Of a stretch of 64,000 nucleotides of DNA, positions 1-9,083 are shown one piece after another. The DNA is from 2-02-FULL-55-14 sp964581115 (GTDB lineage: Bacteria; Bacteroidota; Ignavibacteria; UBA10030), in assembly GCA_964581115.1 (NCBI GenBank), contig CAZOMY010000001.1, positions 310,001-374,000 of the forward strand, written 5' to 3'. Every line of letters starts with the position of its first letter. Within the stretch, counting starts at the first letter, position 1. Under the pieces are notes generated by a model. That model made no database searches. It saw only the letters and a program-made list of their open reading frames with translations, and had not been told where the DNA came from. A program made the position numbers and the translations under genes.

Positions 1-1125
1 CTCATACAATGCGAAGAGGTCCTTGTCAAGATGATGCTTGACCGCCTTGGGTGTGTGCTTGACGCTGGTCGGGCGGATCGCCTCGTGGGCATCCTGCGTT
101 GACTTCCCCTTCTTTTTGAAGAGCCGCGGTTCCTTCGGAAGGTATTCTTTACCGTAGTTCTCATAGATGTACTCGCGAACGGCCGAGACCGCTTCATCAC
201 TCAGCCGGGTCGAGTCGGTGCGCATGTACGTGATCAGTCCGGTCAGACCCTCTTCGCCCCCCAGGTCGACGCCTTCGTACAGCTTCTGCGCCAGCGTCAT
301 GGTGCGCTTCGCTGAGAAGCGGAGGCGCCGTGCGGCCTCCTGTTGCAGCGTGCTGGTGATGAATGGGGGGGGCGGATTGCGTTTGACCGGCCGCTTCGTG
401 ACCGAGCTGATCAAGAACGATGAGGCCCGCGCGCGATCCATCAACGCCGAGGCGGCGGCCTCGTTCGGGATCGTCGGATCGGCCTTGCCGTCCTTTGCAA
501 GCTTGGCAAGGAAACGTTCCCCCTTGGGCGTCTCAAACTCGCCGATGAGCGACCAGTACTCTACCGGATTGAACGACCGGATGGCCTCTTCGCGCTCGCA
601 GATGAGCCGCAGCGCCACCGATTGAACCCGTCCGGCGGAAAGGCCGTAGAAAACAGTCTTCCACACGAAGGGCGAGATCTTGTAGCCGACGATCCGGTCC
701 ATCGCGCGCCGGGCCTGTTGCGACATCACCATGTTCCTGTGCAGGGGGCGTGGATGAGACATCCCTTCCTGAATGCCGGTCTCGGTGATCTCGTGGAACA
801 GCACGCGCTTGATGCGTCCGTTCGCCCCTTCGAGTTCGTCGGCGATATGGGCGGCGATCGCTTCACCCTCTCGGTCGGGGTCGGTCGCAATAAAGACCTC
901 CTTGGCCTTCTCGGCATGCTTTCGGAGACGCTCGACGACGTCTTTCTTCGTCTCCATCGTCTCGTAGACCACCTCGAAGTCCTTCTCGATGTCGACGCTG
1001 AGCTTGCTCTTGGGGAGATTCTTGATGTGCCCGACAGAAGCCTCGACAAGATAGTCCTTGCCGAGGTACTTGTTGATGGTCTTGGCTTTCGAGGGTGACT
1101 CGACAATAACGAGCGACTTCGCCAT
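1..1125 (-). CDS. topA: DNA topoisomerase I, N-terminal 375 residues (3' end cut by window)
   Basis: Type IA topoisomerase that relaxes negative supercoils by a transient 5'-phosphotyrosine link. The first 375 codons lie in the window and the reading frame runs off base 1 without a stop. The N-terminus MAKSLVIVESPSKAK is the TOPRIM start, and DPDREGEA (about residue 77) carries the TOPRIM metal-binding acidic residues. The catalytic tyrosine is Y300 in GLITYMRTDS. The zinc-finger tail would lie outside. ATG at 1125 starts 3 bp after the smg stop; smg-topA adjacency is common in bacteria, so the two are probably co-transcribed. Confidence 0.97.
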   Translation of the reverse strand, partial: MAKSLVIVESPSKAKTINKYLGKDYLVEASVGHIKNLPKSKLSVDIEKDFEVVYETMETKKDVVERLRKHAEKAKEVFIATDPDREGEAIAAHIADELEGANGRIKRVLFHEITETGIQEGMSHPRPLHRNMVMSQQARRAMDRIVGYKISPFVWKTVFYGLSAGRVQSVALRLICEREEAIRSFNPVEYWSLIGEFETPKGERFLAKLAKDGKADPTIPNEAAASALMDRARASSFLISSVTKRPVKRNPPPPFITSTLQQEAARRLRFSAKRTMTLAQKLYEGVDLGGEEGLTGLITYMRTDSTRLSDEAVSAVREYIYENYGKEYLPKEPRLFKKKGKSTQDAHEAIRPTSVKHTPKAVKHHLDKDLFALYE

Positions 1126-1128
1126 ATG

Positions 1129-1569
1129 CTAATGGATAGTGTCTGTCGGGCTTCCGCCCGTGGATCGATCGGAATCGAACAACATGCCCGCCACCAGCGC
1201 CTTGACCTCGTTCGAGCTCACCGAAGAAAAACCGGCCATCATGGCCCGTTCGATGATCGTTTCGACATCCTCGGATGAGAGAAGGCCGAGCTGGTGGCAC
1301 TGGAGCAGGTATCCGTACCCGTCGGTCGTGATGACCGCCTGCTCCGCAGGATGCAGCAACCGCACCGATCCGGTCGAGGCCGGACGGAAACGCTCCGGCG
1401 AAGGCTGACCTCCCTCCAACCGGTCAAACAACCATGAGAACGCCGACGAGATCTCCGTCGGCGTGTACCCGTGGCGCGCCAGCGACGCAACATCGATATC
1501 CCCCAAGCGCTTCTTTTCCTGGAGCTCATCCATAAGCAATAGCAGGATCTCGACAATGCGTTCGTGCAT
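1129..1569 (-). CDS. smg: Smg/DUF494 family protein
   Basis: Small (146 aa) protein resembling the DUF494/Smg family, whose biochemical role is not established. The N-terminus (MHERIVEILLLLMDEL) and a following acidic, helical stretch with a YTPTEISSAFSWL motif match the family pattern of a helical N-terminal domain, and the length is close to the usual 140-160 aa. The main support is its position directly upstream of topA, where smg is often found. It lies 18 bp downstream of ybeY. The symbol is used on family resemblance only. Confidence 0.7.
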   Translation of the reverse strand: MHERIVEILLLLMDELQEKKRLGDIDVASLARHGYTPTEISSAFSWLFDRLEGGQPSPERFRPASTGSVRLLHPAEQAVITTDGYGYLLQCHQLGLLSSEDVETIIERAMMAGFSSVSSNEVKALVAGMLFDSDRSTGGSPTDTIH

Positions 1570-1587
1570 GGCTGTAGACTCGTTCCT

Positions 1588-2007
1588 TCAGTCGTTCCGT
1601 CGGATGGATTGCAGGTATCGGTCTTCGCGCCGATGCATCCTCGCACGCTCAGCGTCGGTCCGGTCGTCGTGTCCGGCCAGATGCAGGAGACCGTGGACGA
1701 TGAGCCGGCTGACTTCGTGTCGATACGTCGCGCCGAAGGTGGGGGCCTGCCGGCGGGCCTGGTCGAGGTTGACGATGATCTCCCCTTCTAATCGCCGGCG
1801 CGTACCGTACGAGAAGGACAGGACGTCCGTCGTTCGATCATGACGAAGATACCGGCGGTTGAGTTCCCTCATCGTCCGGTCGTCGACGAAGACGAGACTG
1901 ACGGATCGCAGCTGGGCGCCTTCTCCCTGCGCCGCGGTCTCAAGCAGGCGCTGTGCTGCGCGCAGCGGATACCGCCGCGTGCGATGGAGTGTGCGGATGT
2001 CGATCAC
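1588..2007 (-). CDS. ybeY: Endoribonuclease YbeY (rRNA maturation factor)
   Basis: Single-strand-specific metallo-endoribonuclease of 16S rRNA 3'-end maturation and ribosome quality control. The 139-aa protein carries the family core HGLLHLAGHDD near its C-terminus. The first two His are the metal ligands; the third ligand position is Asp instead of the enterobacterial His, a substitution I recall from Bacteroidota homologues. I place the start at GTG 2007, because family similarity begins at VIDIRT and this GTG overlaps the upstream TGA as GTGA. The frame is open further upstream to 2202 but that part overlaps the upstream gene and looks unlike YbeY. Confidence 0.93.
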   Translation of the reverse strand: MIDIRTLHRTRRYPLRAAQRLLETAAQGEGAQLRSVSLVFVDDRTMRELNRRYLRHDRTTDVLSFSYGTRRRLEGEIIVNLDQARRQAPTFGATYRHEVSRLIVHGLLHLAGHDDRTDAERARMHRREDRYLQSIRRND

Positions 2008-2519
2008 GCCCGTGGCTGACGGACCTTCCGGCCGGCGCGTGCCCGGGGGCGCCGTGCGCCCGTCCGGCGAGTCGGCGATGACGGCTTCGACATCAGCTCC
2101 TCGGCCAGCGACAGCGCCACGCCCGAGAGCATGACCTCGGGGCCGAGCTTCGTAAAGTCGCCCGACAGCATCGAACGGTCCACGTTCGCATACAGCGAGC
2201 ATCCGCCCTCCCGCTCGATCGTGAGGCCGGAGAGTTTTCCGTCCGACTCGCCGACGAACGTGACCTCGCCCAACAACTCGCTCGCCACGAACCCCGTGCA
2301 GAAATGCAGCTGAAGGTGGGCGTTCGCGGTGTAGACTGTCACGAGCGACCCCTGCCTATCGCCGATCGTGAGGTGGGGATACACTTCCAGAGCCAGCGAA
2401 CGTCCCGGCTGGCCGGAGGCGACCTCGAACCGCACCGAATTGCCGGAGGCCTTGACGGTCGCCGAAAGGACCCTCTGGATCTTCTTCAGGTCGCGTGGTG
2501 CCAAGAGTGTGGTGGCCAT
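2004..2519 (-). CDS. Hypothetical protein with basic C-terminal tail
   Basis: I do not recognise this 171-aa protein. It has no signal peptide or membrane segment. The body (residues 1-145) looks like a compact alpha/beta fold with alternating hydrophobics. The last 25 residues are rich in Arg, Lys, Pro and Ala, a tail that could contact nucleic acid. Its stop overlaps the ybeY GTG by four bases, so it is probably translationally coupled to ybeY, and it sits 10 bp downstream of the MBL hydrolase gene. Coding is supported by the open frame, tight packing and ATG start. Function unknown. Confidence 0.7.
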   Translation of the reverse strand: MATTLLAPRDLKKIQRVLSATVKASGNSVRFEVASGQPGRSLALEVYPHLTIGDRQGSLVTVYTANAHLQLHFCTGFVASELLGEVTFVGESDGKLSGLTIEREGGCSLYANVDRSMLSGDFTKLGPEVMLSGVALSLAEELMSKPSSPTRRTGARRPRARAGRKVRQPRA

Positions 2520-2529
2520 CGTCCGGTCG

Positions 2530-3429
2530 TCAGATCGTGATCGTGGTGTTCTCCACCGCCGCTTCGACTTCGAAGCGGTAGCCCCGGCTCTTCACTTCCC
2601 GCTTGGACTTCATCAGGATATCATCGACCTTCTCGTCGCTATGGTTCTGGTCGTGATGGAAGAGGTACAACCGCTTGACGTTGGCGTCGGAGGCCACCTT
2701 CAGCGTGAACAGGTAGTGTGAATGTCCCCACCCGACCCGGTCGAGATATTCCTCCGGGGTATATGTCGCGTCATGGATCAGGACGTCGGCGTTCCGGCAG
2801 AAGTCGACCAAGCGCTGGTTCGGGTCTCCCTCGATCTTCATGAATCGTTCGATCACGGCCGGCTCGAAGTTCGTCAGGACCGCTGCCGCTTCCCGGTCGA
2901 ACGGCTCATTATCGCTGATGTAAACGAGCACCTTGTCCTTGTATTCGACCCGGTATCCGACCGTGAATCCAGGATGATTAACATAGATATAGCGCACCCG
3001 GGCCTCGTGGATCTGCATCTCGCCCTCGTCGCGGATCGGCACGAACTTGATCTTGGCCTTGAGGTCGTGCAACTGGACCGGAAAATAGATGCGGTTCATC
3101 TGCTCGGCGATGATCTCGCTCAGCGACTTCTCGGTCCTTTCGGTCCCGACGATCGTCAGCTCGTTGCCGGAGATGAACACCGGCTTGAAGAACGGGAACC
3201 CCTGGATGTGGTCCCAATGCGGATGAGTGATCAGCAAATGGCCGTTGATCGATTCTCCCTTGCTGAGGACATGGTCTCCGAAGCTTCGGATCCCCGTCCC
3301 GGCATCGAACATGATCAGCCGGTCGTCATCCAGCCTCAATTCGAGGCACGGCGTGTTGCCCCCATACCGAACGGTATGTTTTCCCGGTGTCGGGATCGAC
3401 CCCCGCACTCCCCAGAAGGTCAGTTTCAT
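2530..3429 (-). CDS. MBL-fold metallo-hydrolase (phosphodiesterase-like)
   Basis: Metallo-beta-lactamase-fold hydrolase of 299 aa. The N-terminus (WGVRGSIPTPG) is typical of a cytoplasmic subgroup often annotated as cAMP phosphodiesterase-like or RNase Z-like. The metal site THPHWDH is at about residue 90, with further ligands likely His153 region (VNHPGF), Asp in ISDNEP and the FHHDQNHSD stretch near the C-terminus. No signal peptide. The substrate cannot be read from sequence; nucleotides, RNA or other phosphodiesters are possible. It starts 4 bp after the carbonic anhydrase stop, so the two are probably co-transcribed. Confidence 0.85.
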   Translation of the reverse strand: MKLTFWGVRGSIPTPGKHTVRYGGNTPCLELRLDDDRLIMFDAGTGIRSFGDHVLSKGESINGHLLITHPHWDHIQGFPFFKPVFISGNELTIVGTERTEKSLSEIIAEQMNRIYFPVQLHDLKAKIKFVPIRDEGEMQIHEARVRYIYVNHPGFTVGYRVEYKDKVLVYISDNEPFDREAAAVLTNFEPAVIERFMKIEGDPNQRLVDFCRNADVLIHDATYTPEEYLDRVGWGHSHYLFTLKVASDANVKRLYLFHHDQNHSDEKVDDILMKSKREVKSRGYRFEVEAAVENTTITI

Positions 3430-3433
3430 GGCA

Positions 3434-3981
3434 TCATGACTCCGTGAACAAGGCTCGATGCTGTGCGGCCAGTTCTTGATAGTGGCGCGCCGATTGGCGC
3501 TGGCGCTCCAGGTCTTCGGGCCGGATGGACCTTTTCACCTGCGCCGGCACTCCCGCGACGAGAGCGCCCCGGGGGACCTGCATCCCGACCGGAACGAGCG
3601 CCCCTGCGGCGACCAGCGACCCAGCCCCGACCGTCNNNNNNNNNNNNNNNNNNNNNNNNNNNNNNNNNNNNNNNNNNNNNNNNNNNNNNNNNNNNNNNNN
3701 NNNNNNNNNNNNNNNNNNNNNNNNNNNNNNNNNNNCCCGACCGTCACGTCGCTCCCGATCGACAGCGCATGCGTACCGGTCGTCACGTGCAGCACCGACA
3801 GGTCCTGGATGTTCGTCCTTTCACCGATCCGTATCCAATGCACGTCGCCGCGGATGACAGCGCCATACCAGACGCTGCTCCCCGCTCCGATCGTTACGTC
3901 GCCGATCACCACGGCATCGGGCGCCAGGAACACGTCGGCAGCCAGGGAGGGCATCCGCCCGTTGAACGGTCGTACGATCAT
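3434..3981 (-). CDS. Gamma-class carbonic anhydrase-like protein, interrupted by assembly gap
   Basis: Left-handed beta-helix (hexapeptide repeat) protein of the YrdA/gamma carbonic anhydrase family. The N-terminal part reads MIVRPFNGRMPSLA then APDAVVIGDVTIG and a GAGSSVWYGAVIRGD block with the family Arg-Gly-Asp, and one candidate metal His in SVLHVT. The C-terminal part after the gap reads AGSLVAAGALVPVG and a GVPAQVKR end. About 35 residues, including the other expected His ligands, fall in the run of 100 N. The arbitrary N length shifts the apparent frame, so no continuous translation exists. ATG 3981 overlaps the DUF3108 stop as ATGA; an in-frame ATG at 4020 is less likely. Confidence 0.85.
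3636..3735. other. Assembly gap of exactly 100 N
   Basis: Run of 100 unknown bases inside the carbonic anhydrase gene. Exactly 100 is the usual placeholder for unknown length. The ten bases on each side are identical (cccgaccgtc), so a short direct repeat sits at the break. To keep the reading frame the true gap must be 2 modulo 3 in length, or the two edges must simply overlap by those ten bases, which would also be in frame. Confidence 0.98.
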
Positions 3982-4805
3982 CCCTTCCCTCGCGGCGGAG
4001 ACCAGGAGCCCCGCTTCCATTTGATCAGCTCCACCTTGACGCTTCCGAGGATCACCTTCAATCGACCGACGATCGGAATGCGCGCTTCGTCGTCGCTGAA
4101 CCAGCCCTCGAATCCGCCCGTCAGGCCGAACACGCCGACGAACTTTGCCGTACCGTCGAACCAAACCGTCCGTACCGGATGCGGGAAGGTGTCGATCCTG
4201 AGGTCCTCCCGCTTGTCGCGGAAATGGATCTCGGTGATCCCCTCCCGGTTGTCGACGAACGTCGGTATCCGCCACGAGCGGGGCTGCCGTACATTCTCGC
4301 GGGCGAAGAACAGCAGCGACATGCCGTCCACCGATCGTTCACGGATCGGGACGGTGTCACGACCGGCCACGACGTCTCGGCCTCCATGGGGACGACTTCC
4401 CCACGTATAGTACATCTTGCCGCGCGCATAGTCGAACTCCATCGTACGGAATCCGACCCCCGTCGCCGAGCTGTCCTCATTCAGCCACGAATGCGAGAAC
4501 GCCTGCTCGTCCACGGTCCCGCGGAACAACATATGGAGGTCGACAAGCCAGCTCAGAGCCGGGTTGGAGTCCATGAAGACCTCCGCGCGGTAGACGGTCC
4601 GCCCGTCGCGCTCCAATCGGTCGGTGACCCGCGTCTTGATGACGCCGATATTAAAGAATGAGTAACTGACGCGGTATTCCAGCTCCTCGCCCACGTGGAA
4701 CACCGGACGACCCGAAGGGTCTGCCGAACGGGCCTGGGCAGAAGCCGACGCCGCCCATCCGAGCATTACGAGGCCCAGCATCCACCGGGCCAGACCGCCA
4801 TTCAT
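3978..4805 (-). CDS. DUF3108 domain protein, exported
   Basis: 275-aa protein with a signal peptide (residues 1-24, ending near ASASAQA), so periplasmic or outer-membrane associated. The mature part starts with GEELEYRVSYSFFNIGVIKTRV, the hallmark of DUF3108, a beta-rich domain related in fold to lipoprotein-binding barrels. A late segment (RIPIVGRLKVILGSVKVELIKW) is typical of the family's last strands. Function is not known; the family often occurs near envelope genes. Its stop forms an ATGA overlap with the carbonic anhydrase start, and it begins 18 bp after the S41 protease stop. Confidence 0.85.
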   Translation of the reverse strand: MNGGLARWMLGLVMLGWAASASAQARSADPSGRPVFHVGEELEYRVSYSFFNIGVIKTRVTDRLERDGRTVYRAEVFMDSNPALSWLVDLHMLFRGTVDEQAFSHSWLNEDSSATGVGFRTMEFDYARGKMYYTWGSRPHGGRDVVAGRDTVPIRERSVDGMSLLFFARENVRQPRSWRIPTFVDNREGITEIHFRDKREDLRIDTFPHPVRTVWFDGTAKFVGVFGLTGGFEGWFSDDEARIPIVGRLKVILGSVKVELIKWKRGSWSPPRGKG

Positions 4806-4823
4806 AACACACTCCTTGCCGAC

Positions 4824-6455
4824 TTAACGCAGACCGGCGATCTTTTCCGCCTCGGGGAACAAGGTCAACGCCTTCTGGAACTGCGCATCGACATCGAGCA
4901 TTACGGCGATCCAGCCTTCAAACCCGAACAATGTCTGTGCGATCGTCGCCTTGAGGCGGGCGACGATGTACGAGCGGTCTTGCTCGTATTCCTTTTCGTT
5001 GATCTCGACGCCCTTGGAAGCGACAAAGCTCCGGAAATCCGTCACCACGCTCGCGGGCACCTCGTATTCTTCAGCAAAGGCCCGCATCCCCGACGATACG
5101 TAGGTCGTCCGGAGGCTCAGGCCGCGACCTTCCATGTACTCCTTGGTGAAATCGAAGAACAGGTTCCGTCGGACCATCGTGGAGAAGAGCCCGGTGACGT
5201 TGCCGGGCTTCACAATGTAGTCCGGCGTGATACCTCCGCCCCCCCGGACCGAGCGGCCTGCCGAGGTTCTGAACAAGGTGGCTGTGGAGTCGACCTTGGC
5301 ATCGGCGCCGTGGTCGAGGTTCTCGCCTTCCTCCTCGTTACGTTGAAACGCCTCGCGCTGGTATTCGTCTTTCGCCTTTCCTTCGTACGGTCGCTGGATC
5401 AGTCGACCGCTGGGGGTGTAGTATTTGGCGATCGTCAGCCGGAAGGCCGAGCCGTCAGCCAGCTTCCACTGACGCTGGACGAGTCCTTTGCCGAACGTCG
5501 TTTCGCCCACGATAAGTCCGCGGTCCCAGTCCTGCACGGCTCCCGCCACGATCTCGCTGGCGCTCGCCGACCCATTATCGACGAGGATCACGATCGGCAG
5601 GCGTTCATACGCATCGCCGGTGCGGGCGTGGTGCGTTTCCTCGTTCTCCGGCCGTCGGGCCTTCGTATAAACGATCATCCGCGGCGACCCGGCAGCGCCT
5701 CCGTCGAGGAACAGATCGGCCATACGGTAGGCCTGATCGAGATAGCCGCCCCCGTTCATTCGGAGGTCCAAGACAAGCCGCTTCATGCCCGACGCTGTCA
5801 GGCGGGCGAGCGCTTTGTCCATCTCGTTGGCTGTGGTCTCCTTGAACTGGTTGACCCGCACATATCCGACCTCCTTGCCGACCATGAAGGCGGCGTCAAC
5901 GCTGTTCAGCGGGATCTCGTCCCGGATGATCTCATAGTCGAGGATCTCCTTCGACCCGGGTCGGAGGATCGAGACCTTGACCTTGGTGCCGCGCGGTCCC
6001 CGAAGGGTGCGCATCACCTTATTGTCGTCAAAGCCGATGGCCGAGCTATCGTTGATCTTTACGATGCGGTCATTCGAAAGGATCCCAAGGCGCGCCGAAG
6101 GTCCCCCTCCCACCGGCTCGATCACCGTGATCGTGTCGTTGATGACGCGAAAAGCGACGCCGATCCCCTCGAACTTCCCGCGGAACTCCTCGGTGACGCG
6201 CTCGAACTGCTGCGGAGGAATGTAGACTGAATGCGGGTCGAGGGTGTTGAGCATTCCCGTGATCGCCGCCTCAGACAGCTTTTTGATGTCAACATCCTCG
6301 ACGTAGTTCTTCTCCGTCAGACTGAGGACATCCTTGATCTTCGAGAGCTGCTCGAAGACGTTATCGGCTGAAACGAGGCGATTGATGCCCATGCCAGCGG
6401 CCAGACTGACCACAACCAGCGCCACCACGCTCCACAATGAGAATGTCCGCTTCAT
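4824..6455 (-). CDS. C-terminal processing protease, S41 family
   Basis: CtpA/Prc-type serine protease of 543 aa acting in the periplasm. Start chosen at ATG 6455 (MKRTFSLW), which has an AGGA ribosome site and gives a proper signal anchor (residues 9-25). The longer open frame to 6545 adds an unlikely prefix. A PDZ domain spans about residues 90-180 (GIGVAFRV, GPSARLGILSNDRI). The Ser-Lys dyad is S298 (in GSASASEI) and K323 (in TFGKGLVQ), 25 residues apart as in E. coli Prc. The C-terminal 100 residues are helical and charged. Bacteroidota-like organisms use such proteases for envelope protein maturation. Confidence 0.93.
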   Translation of the reverse strand: MKRTFSLWSVVALVVVSLAAGMGINRLVSADNVFEQLSKIKDVLSLTEKNYVEDVDIKKLSEAAITGMLNTLDPHSVYIPPQQFERVTEEFRGKFEGIGVAFRVINDTITVIEPVGGGPSARLGILSNDRIVKINDSSAIGFDDNKVMRTLRGPRGTKVKVSILRPGSKEILDYEIIRDEIPLNSVDAAFMVGKEVGYVRVNQFKETTANEMDKALARLTASGMKRLVLDLRMNGGGYLDQAYRMADLFLDGGAAGSPRMIVYTKARRPENEETHHARTGDAYERLPIVILVDNGSASASEIVAGAVQDWDRGLIVGETTFGKGLVQRQWKLADGSAFRLTIAKYYTPSGRLIQRPYEGKAKDEYQREAFQRNEEEGENLDHGADAKVDSTATLFRTSAGRSVRGGGGITPDYIVKPGNVTGLFSTMVRRNLFFDFTKEYMEGRGLSLRTTYVSSGMRAFAEEYEVPASVVTDFRSFVASKGVEINEKEYEQDRSYIVARLKATIAQTLFGFEGWIAVMLDVDAQFQKALTLFPEAEKIAGLR

Positions 6456-6517
6456 AAGGGCTTCCTTTGACCTCGCGATCGTTGGTTCCACGTCAGAATG
6501 GCAACATCCAGAATAGT

Positions 6518-6546
6518 AAACTAACGGTTTTCCTTTGAAATCCAAA
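6518..6546 (-). promoter_or_regulatory. Possible promoter for the S41 protease gene
   Basis: On the minus strand TTTGGA (6546-6541), 17 bases, then TAGTTT (6523-6518) precede the ATG at 6455 by about 60 bases. It resembles the TTG-spacer-TAnnTT pattern seen at five other places here but with one base less between TTG and TA. Weak on its own. Confidence 0.3.
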
Positions 6547-6554
6547 TATCCGCG

Positions 6555-9083
6555 TCACATCCTCCATTCAAGACCCAAGCGCACGCGTCGGGGGTCATAC
6601 GTCGCGGATGGGTCGCCAAGCTCACCTCCCACTCGACCGCTCGAGTCCATCCAACGGACGTTGGAACGCCCAAGAATGTTTCGGCCGTCGGCATAGACGG
6701 TCAGCACGCCGCTGGACCCGAGGTGAAGCTCAATGGATGCCTTGACGTTCACGAACAGTACGTGTTCCATCCGTTGATTGTTCGGAACAAAGATCTTCGA
6801 AGAATCCAACGGTCGATATCCGTCGCGCGTCGGATAATACGTGAACGGCCGCGGCGAGTTGTAGAGCGCCACGGCGTTCAGGTGCACGAAGTCCCACATT
6901 GTCCATTCGGCATCGGCCTTGACCGTATGCCGTTGGTCCCAGCTCAACGGATACGGCCGCGTGGCAACGGGGAAGCCCCATTGCGCCAGGTTGATCCCTT
7001 GATCGGCGGCCTCCGTCACGCCTTCGGTGAACATCAGCGTGTATGAAATGCTTCCCCGAATGCGCTCCCCCGACTCACGCGTCAGCACCACTTCCAGACC
7101 CTCCGAACGCCCTTCGGCGTTGTTCACATACGACGCAAATCCGTAGTCGCCCGCCGACTTGCTGTCGAACGGAATGAGCGTCTTCACGTCGAGCTGGTTC
7201 GTCATCTTCTTGCGAAAGTGCGTCACGGAGCCGACCGTCTGGTCATCGATGCTTAGCTTGAGGCCGATCTCCCACGCCACCGTCCGCTCGGGTTGCAGGT
7301 CCGGGTTGCCGGCCTGAACATTCTTGGAGCCCACTGCAAGCTGTTGCGGCTGCGTTCCTGAGTAGAGCTGGTCGAACAGCGGAAATTGAAAATAATGACC
7401 GTAGTTGACGAACACGAACGTACGAGGACTGACGGGCGCCGTGTACGAGAGCCGGGGGCTTAGTTGCTGCTTGAGCATGGCCGGCGCGTATCCGGCGACC
7501 ACCTGCCGGTATTCTCCCGGGGTCGTCGGTATGAATTCTACGATCGGACGGACCGCAAGGGGGTCGAGAAACTCCCACCGCACTCCGACCGTCAGGATCG
7601 ACCCTTCGCTTTCGACCTGCACCTTGTCCTGGAGGTAGACCGACCCGGAGCGGGGGCGATACGCGTATGAATTGCCGAAGTTCAGCATCGGCGCGCTGGC
7701 GATGGGCTTGCCGTAGTACGTTCGCTGGGGCTCGACCTTTTGGAGCTCGGATCGGAGATCGTACTGATGCACCTCGGCACCCATCTTCCACATCTGGTCC
7801 TTCCAGCCGTCGTAGACCGATTCCAGCTTGAGCGTCCCCACCAGCTGCCGGGCATCAGCCCACCAGTAGCGCGTTCCGCGCACGACGTATCGAAGAAAGA
7901 AGTCATACTCGTACGGCGACGGATCACCCGGGATGCGCCCCTCTCCGATCTGTGACCGTTGTGCAAAGACGCTGGCCGTTCCGATCAGCGTCAGACCTGG
8001 CAGCGGCGAGGTGGCATACTGTAACGTTCCGCGTGCGGCCGTCCTTTCCCGCGCGGGCAGGCCGGAAAGATTGAAGCGCCAGCTGAACTCGTAGTCCCTC
8101 CACTTCTTCCATGAGTAGATGGCCTGGAGCGACAGGCGATCGGCGGAGCCGGGCGTCGACTCCAACTTGGTCAAGCCGCTGACCTCTGTCACGATCGGTG
8201 AAGCCACTTGACGCTGGAAGTCCTGCCACCAGCGTGTCTCGTCGGTGTGCAGCACGTTCGCCGTGAACAAGTAAAGACGGTCTTCAAGGATCGGCCCCGA
8301 ACCTGCCAGTTCGGTCTCGACCCAACCCGAGTGTTCTTGGTTGAGCTTTCCGAGCCAGTTGTCGCGCTCGTGACGGATGGACCATCGCGGCATCCGGCTC
8401 GCCGCGCGCGTCACAACGTTCACGACCCCCGCCTGCGCGTTTCCGTACTCTGCCTCGAATCCACCCGTCTGCAACGTGATACCCGTGATCGCGCTGCGCG
8501 GAAGGGACGCGGACGATCCACCGCCCAGCACATCCATCACCGGCAGACCATCGACGAGGAATACGACATCGGTGGTCTTGCCACCTCGGACATTTCCCTC
8601 GTTCGTCGTTCCGGGCTGCAGCGCCAGGACGTCTTGCACGGTCGAGATCGGCAGGAGGTCCATTTTTTCCGAACCGACCATGAACGCCGTCGCCGCCAGG
8701 TCACGCTGGATGAGCGGCCGCACGGCGCGGATCTCCACGGCCTCCATCTCGACCGCCGTAGGCTCAAGGTCGGCATTGACGACTGTTCGGAGGTCGGCAA
8801 GGACACGCACAGCTCTGACGATCGTCGCGCGATATCCGAGATGGCTCACCTTGACGTCGTACAGCCCCGCCCGGATCTGACCGATGCGGTAGCGACCGTC
8901 CGTGTCCGTGACCGCCCCCAGCATCGTGCCGACCACGGTCACGGTCGCTCCGATGACCGGCTCCCCCGTTGAACGATCGCGCACGACTCCCTCAATCAGG
9001 CCATCGGTACCGGCCCAAAGGACCGAGACCAGAAGCACGGCGGGACCCAGTCGACGAAGGGACGCTGGGATCAGGGTTGTCAT
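6555..9083 (-). CDS. TonB-dependent receptor with N-terminal regulatory-like domain
   Basis: Outer-membrane active transporter of 842 aa. Start at ATG 9083 (MTTLIPAS), with GGGGGAG upstream and an ATGA overlap with the preceding lipoprotein gene. A signal peptide (about residues 1-28) is followed by a carboxypeptidase regulatory-like beta-sandwich (IEGVVRDRSTGEPVIGATVTV, residues 30-115). A plug domain follows (VQDVLALQPGT, RGGKTTDVVFLVDG, GFEAEYGNAQAGVVNVVT), then a 22-strand-type barrel ending YDPRRVRLGLEWRM with a terminal aromatic-x-Met. Substrate unknown. Coupling to the lipoprotein suggests the pair works together, as SusD-like partners do with SusC, although this lipoprotein is not recognisably SusD. 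Confidence 0.93.
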   Translation of the reverse strand: MTTLIPASLRRLGPAVLLVSVLWAGTDGLIEGVVRDRSTGEPVIGATVTVVGTMLGAVTDTDGRYRIGQIRAGLYDVKVSHLGYRATIVRAVRVLADLRTVVNADLEPTAVEMEAVEIRAVRPLIQRDLAATAFMVGSEKMDLLPISTVQDVLALQPGTTNEGNVRGGKTTDVVFLVDGLPVMDVLGGGSSASLPRSAITGITLQTGGFEAEYGNAQAGVVNVVTRAASRMPRWSIRHERDNWLGKLNQEHSGWVETELAGSGPILEDRLYLFTANVLHTDETRWWQDFQRQVASPIVTEVSGLTKLESTPGSADRLSLQAIYSWKKWRDYEFSWRFNLSGLPARERTAARGTLQYATSPLPGLTLIGTASVFAQRSQIGEGRIPGDPSPYEYDFFLRYVVRGTRYWWADARQLVGTLKLESVYDGWKDQMWKMGAEVHQYDLRSELQKVEPQRTYYGKPIASAPMLNFGNSYAYRPRSGSVYLQDKVQVESEGSILTVGVRWEFLDPLAVRPIVEFIPTTPGEYRQVVAGYAPAMLKQQLSPRLSYTAPVSPRTFVFVNYGHYFQFPLFDQLYSGTQPQQLAVGSKNVQAGNPDLQPERTVAWEIGLKLSIDDQTVGSVTHFRKKMTNQLDVKTLIPFDSKSAGDYGFASYVNNAEGRSEGLEVVLTRESGERIRGSISYTLMFTEGVTEAADQGINLAQWGFPVATRPYPLSWDQRHTVKADAEWTMWDFVHLNAVALYNSPRPFTYYPTRDGYRPLDSSKIFVPNNQRMEHVLFVNVKASIELHLGSSGVLTVYADGRNILGRSNVRWMDSSGRVGGELGDPSATYDPRRVRLGLEWRM

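Noticed and set aside
3535..4275. Minus-strand frame reading across the N gap
   Set aside because: The frame after the gap is an artefact of the arbitrary 100-N length; the true carbonic anhydrase C-terminus is in another frame.
4695..6230. Plus-strand open frame of 511 codons
   Set aside because: Antisense to the S41 protease, which has a clear catalytic dyad and signal peptide.
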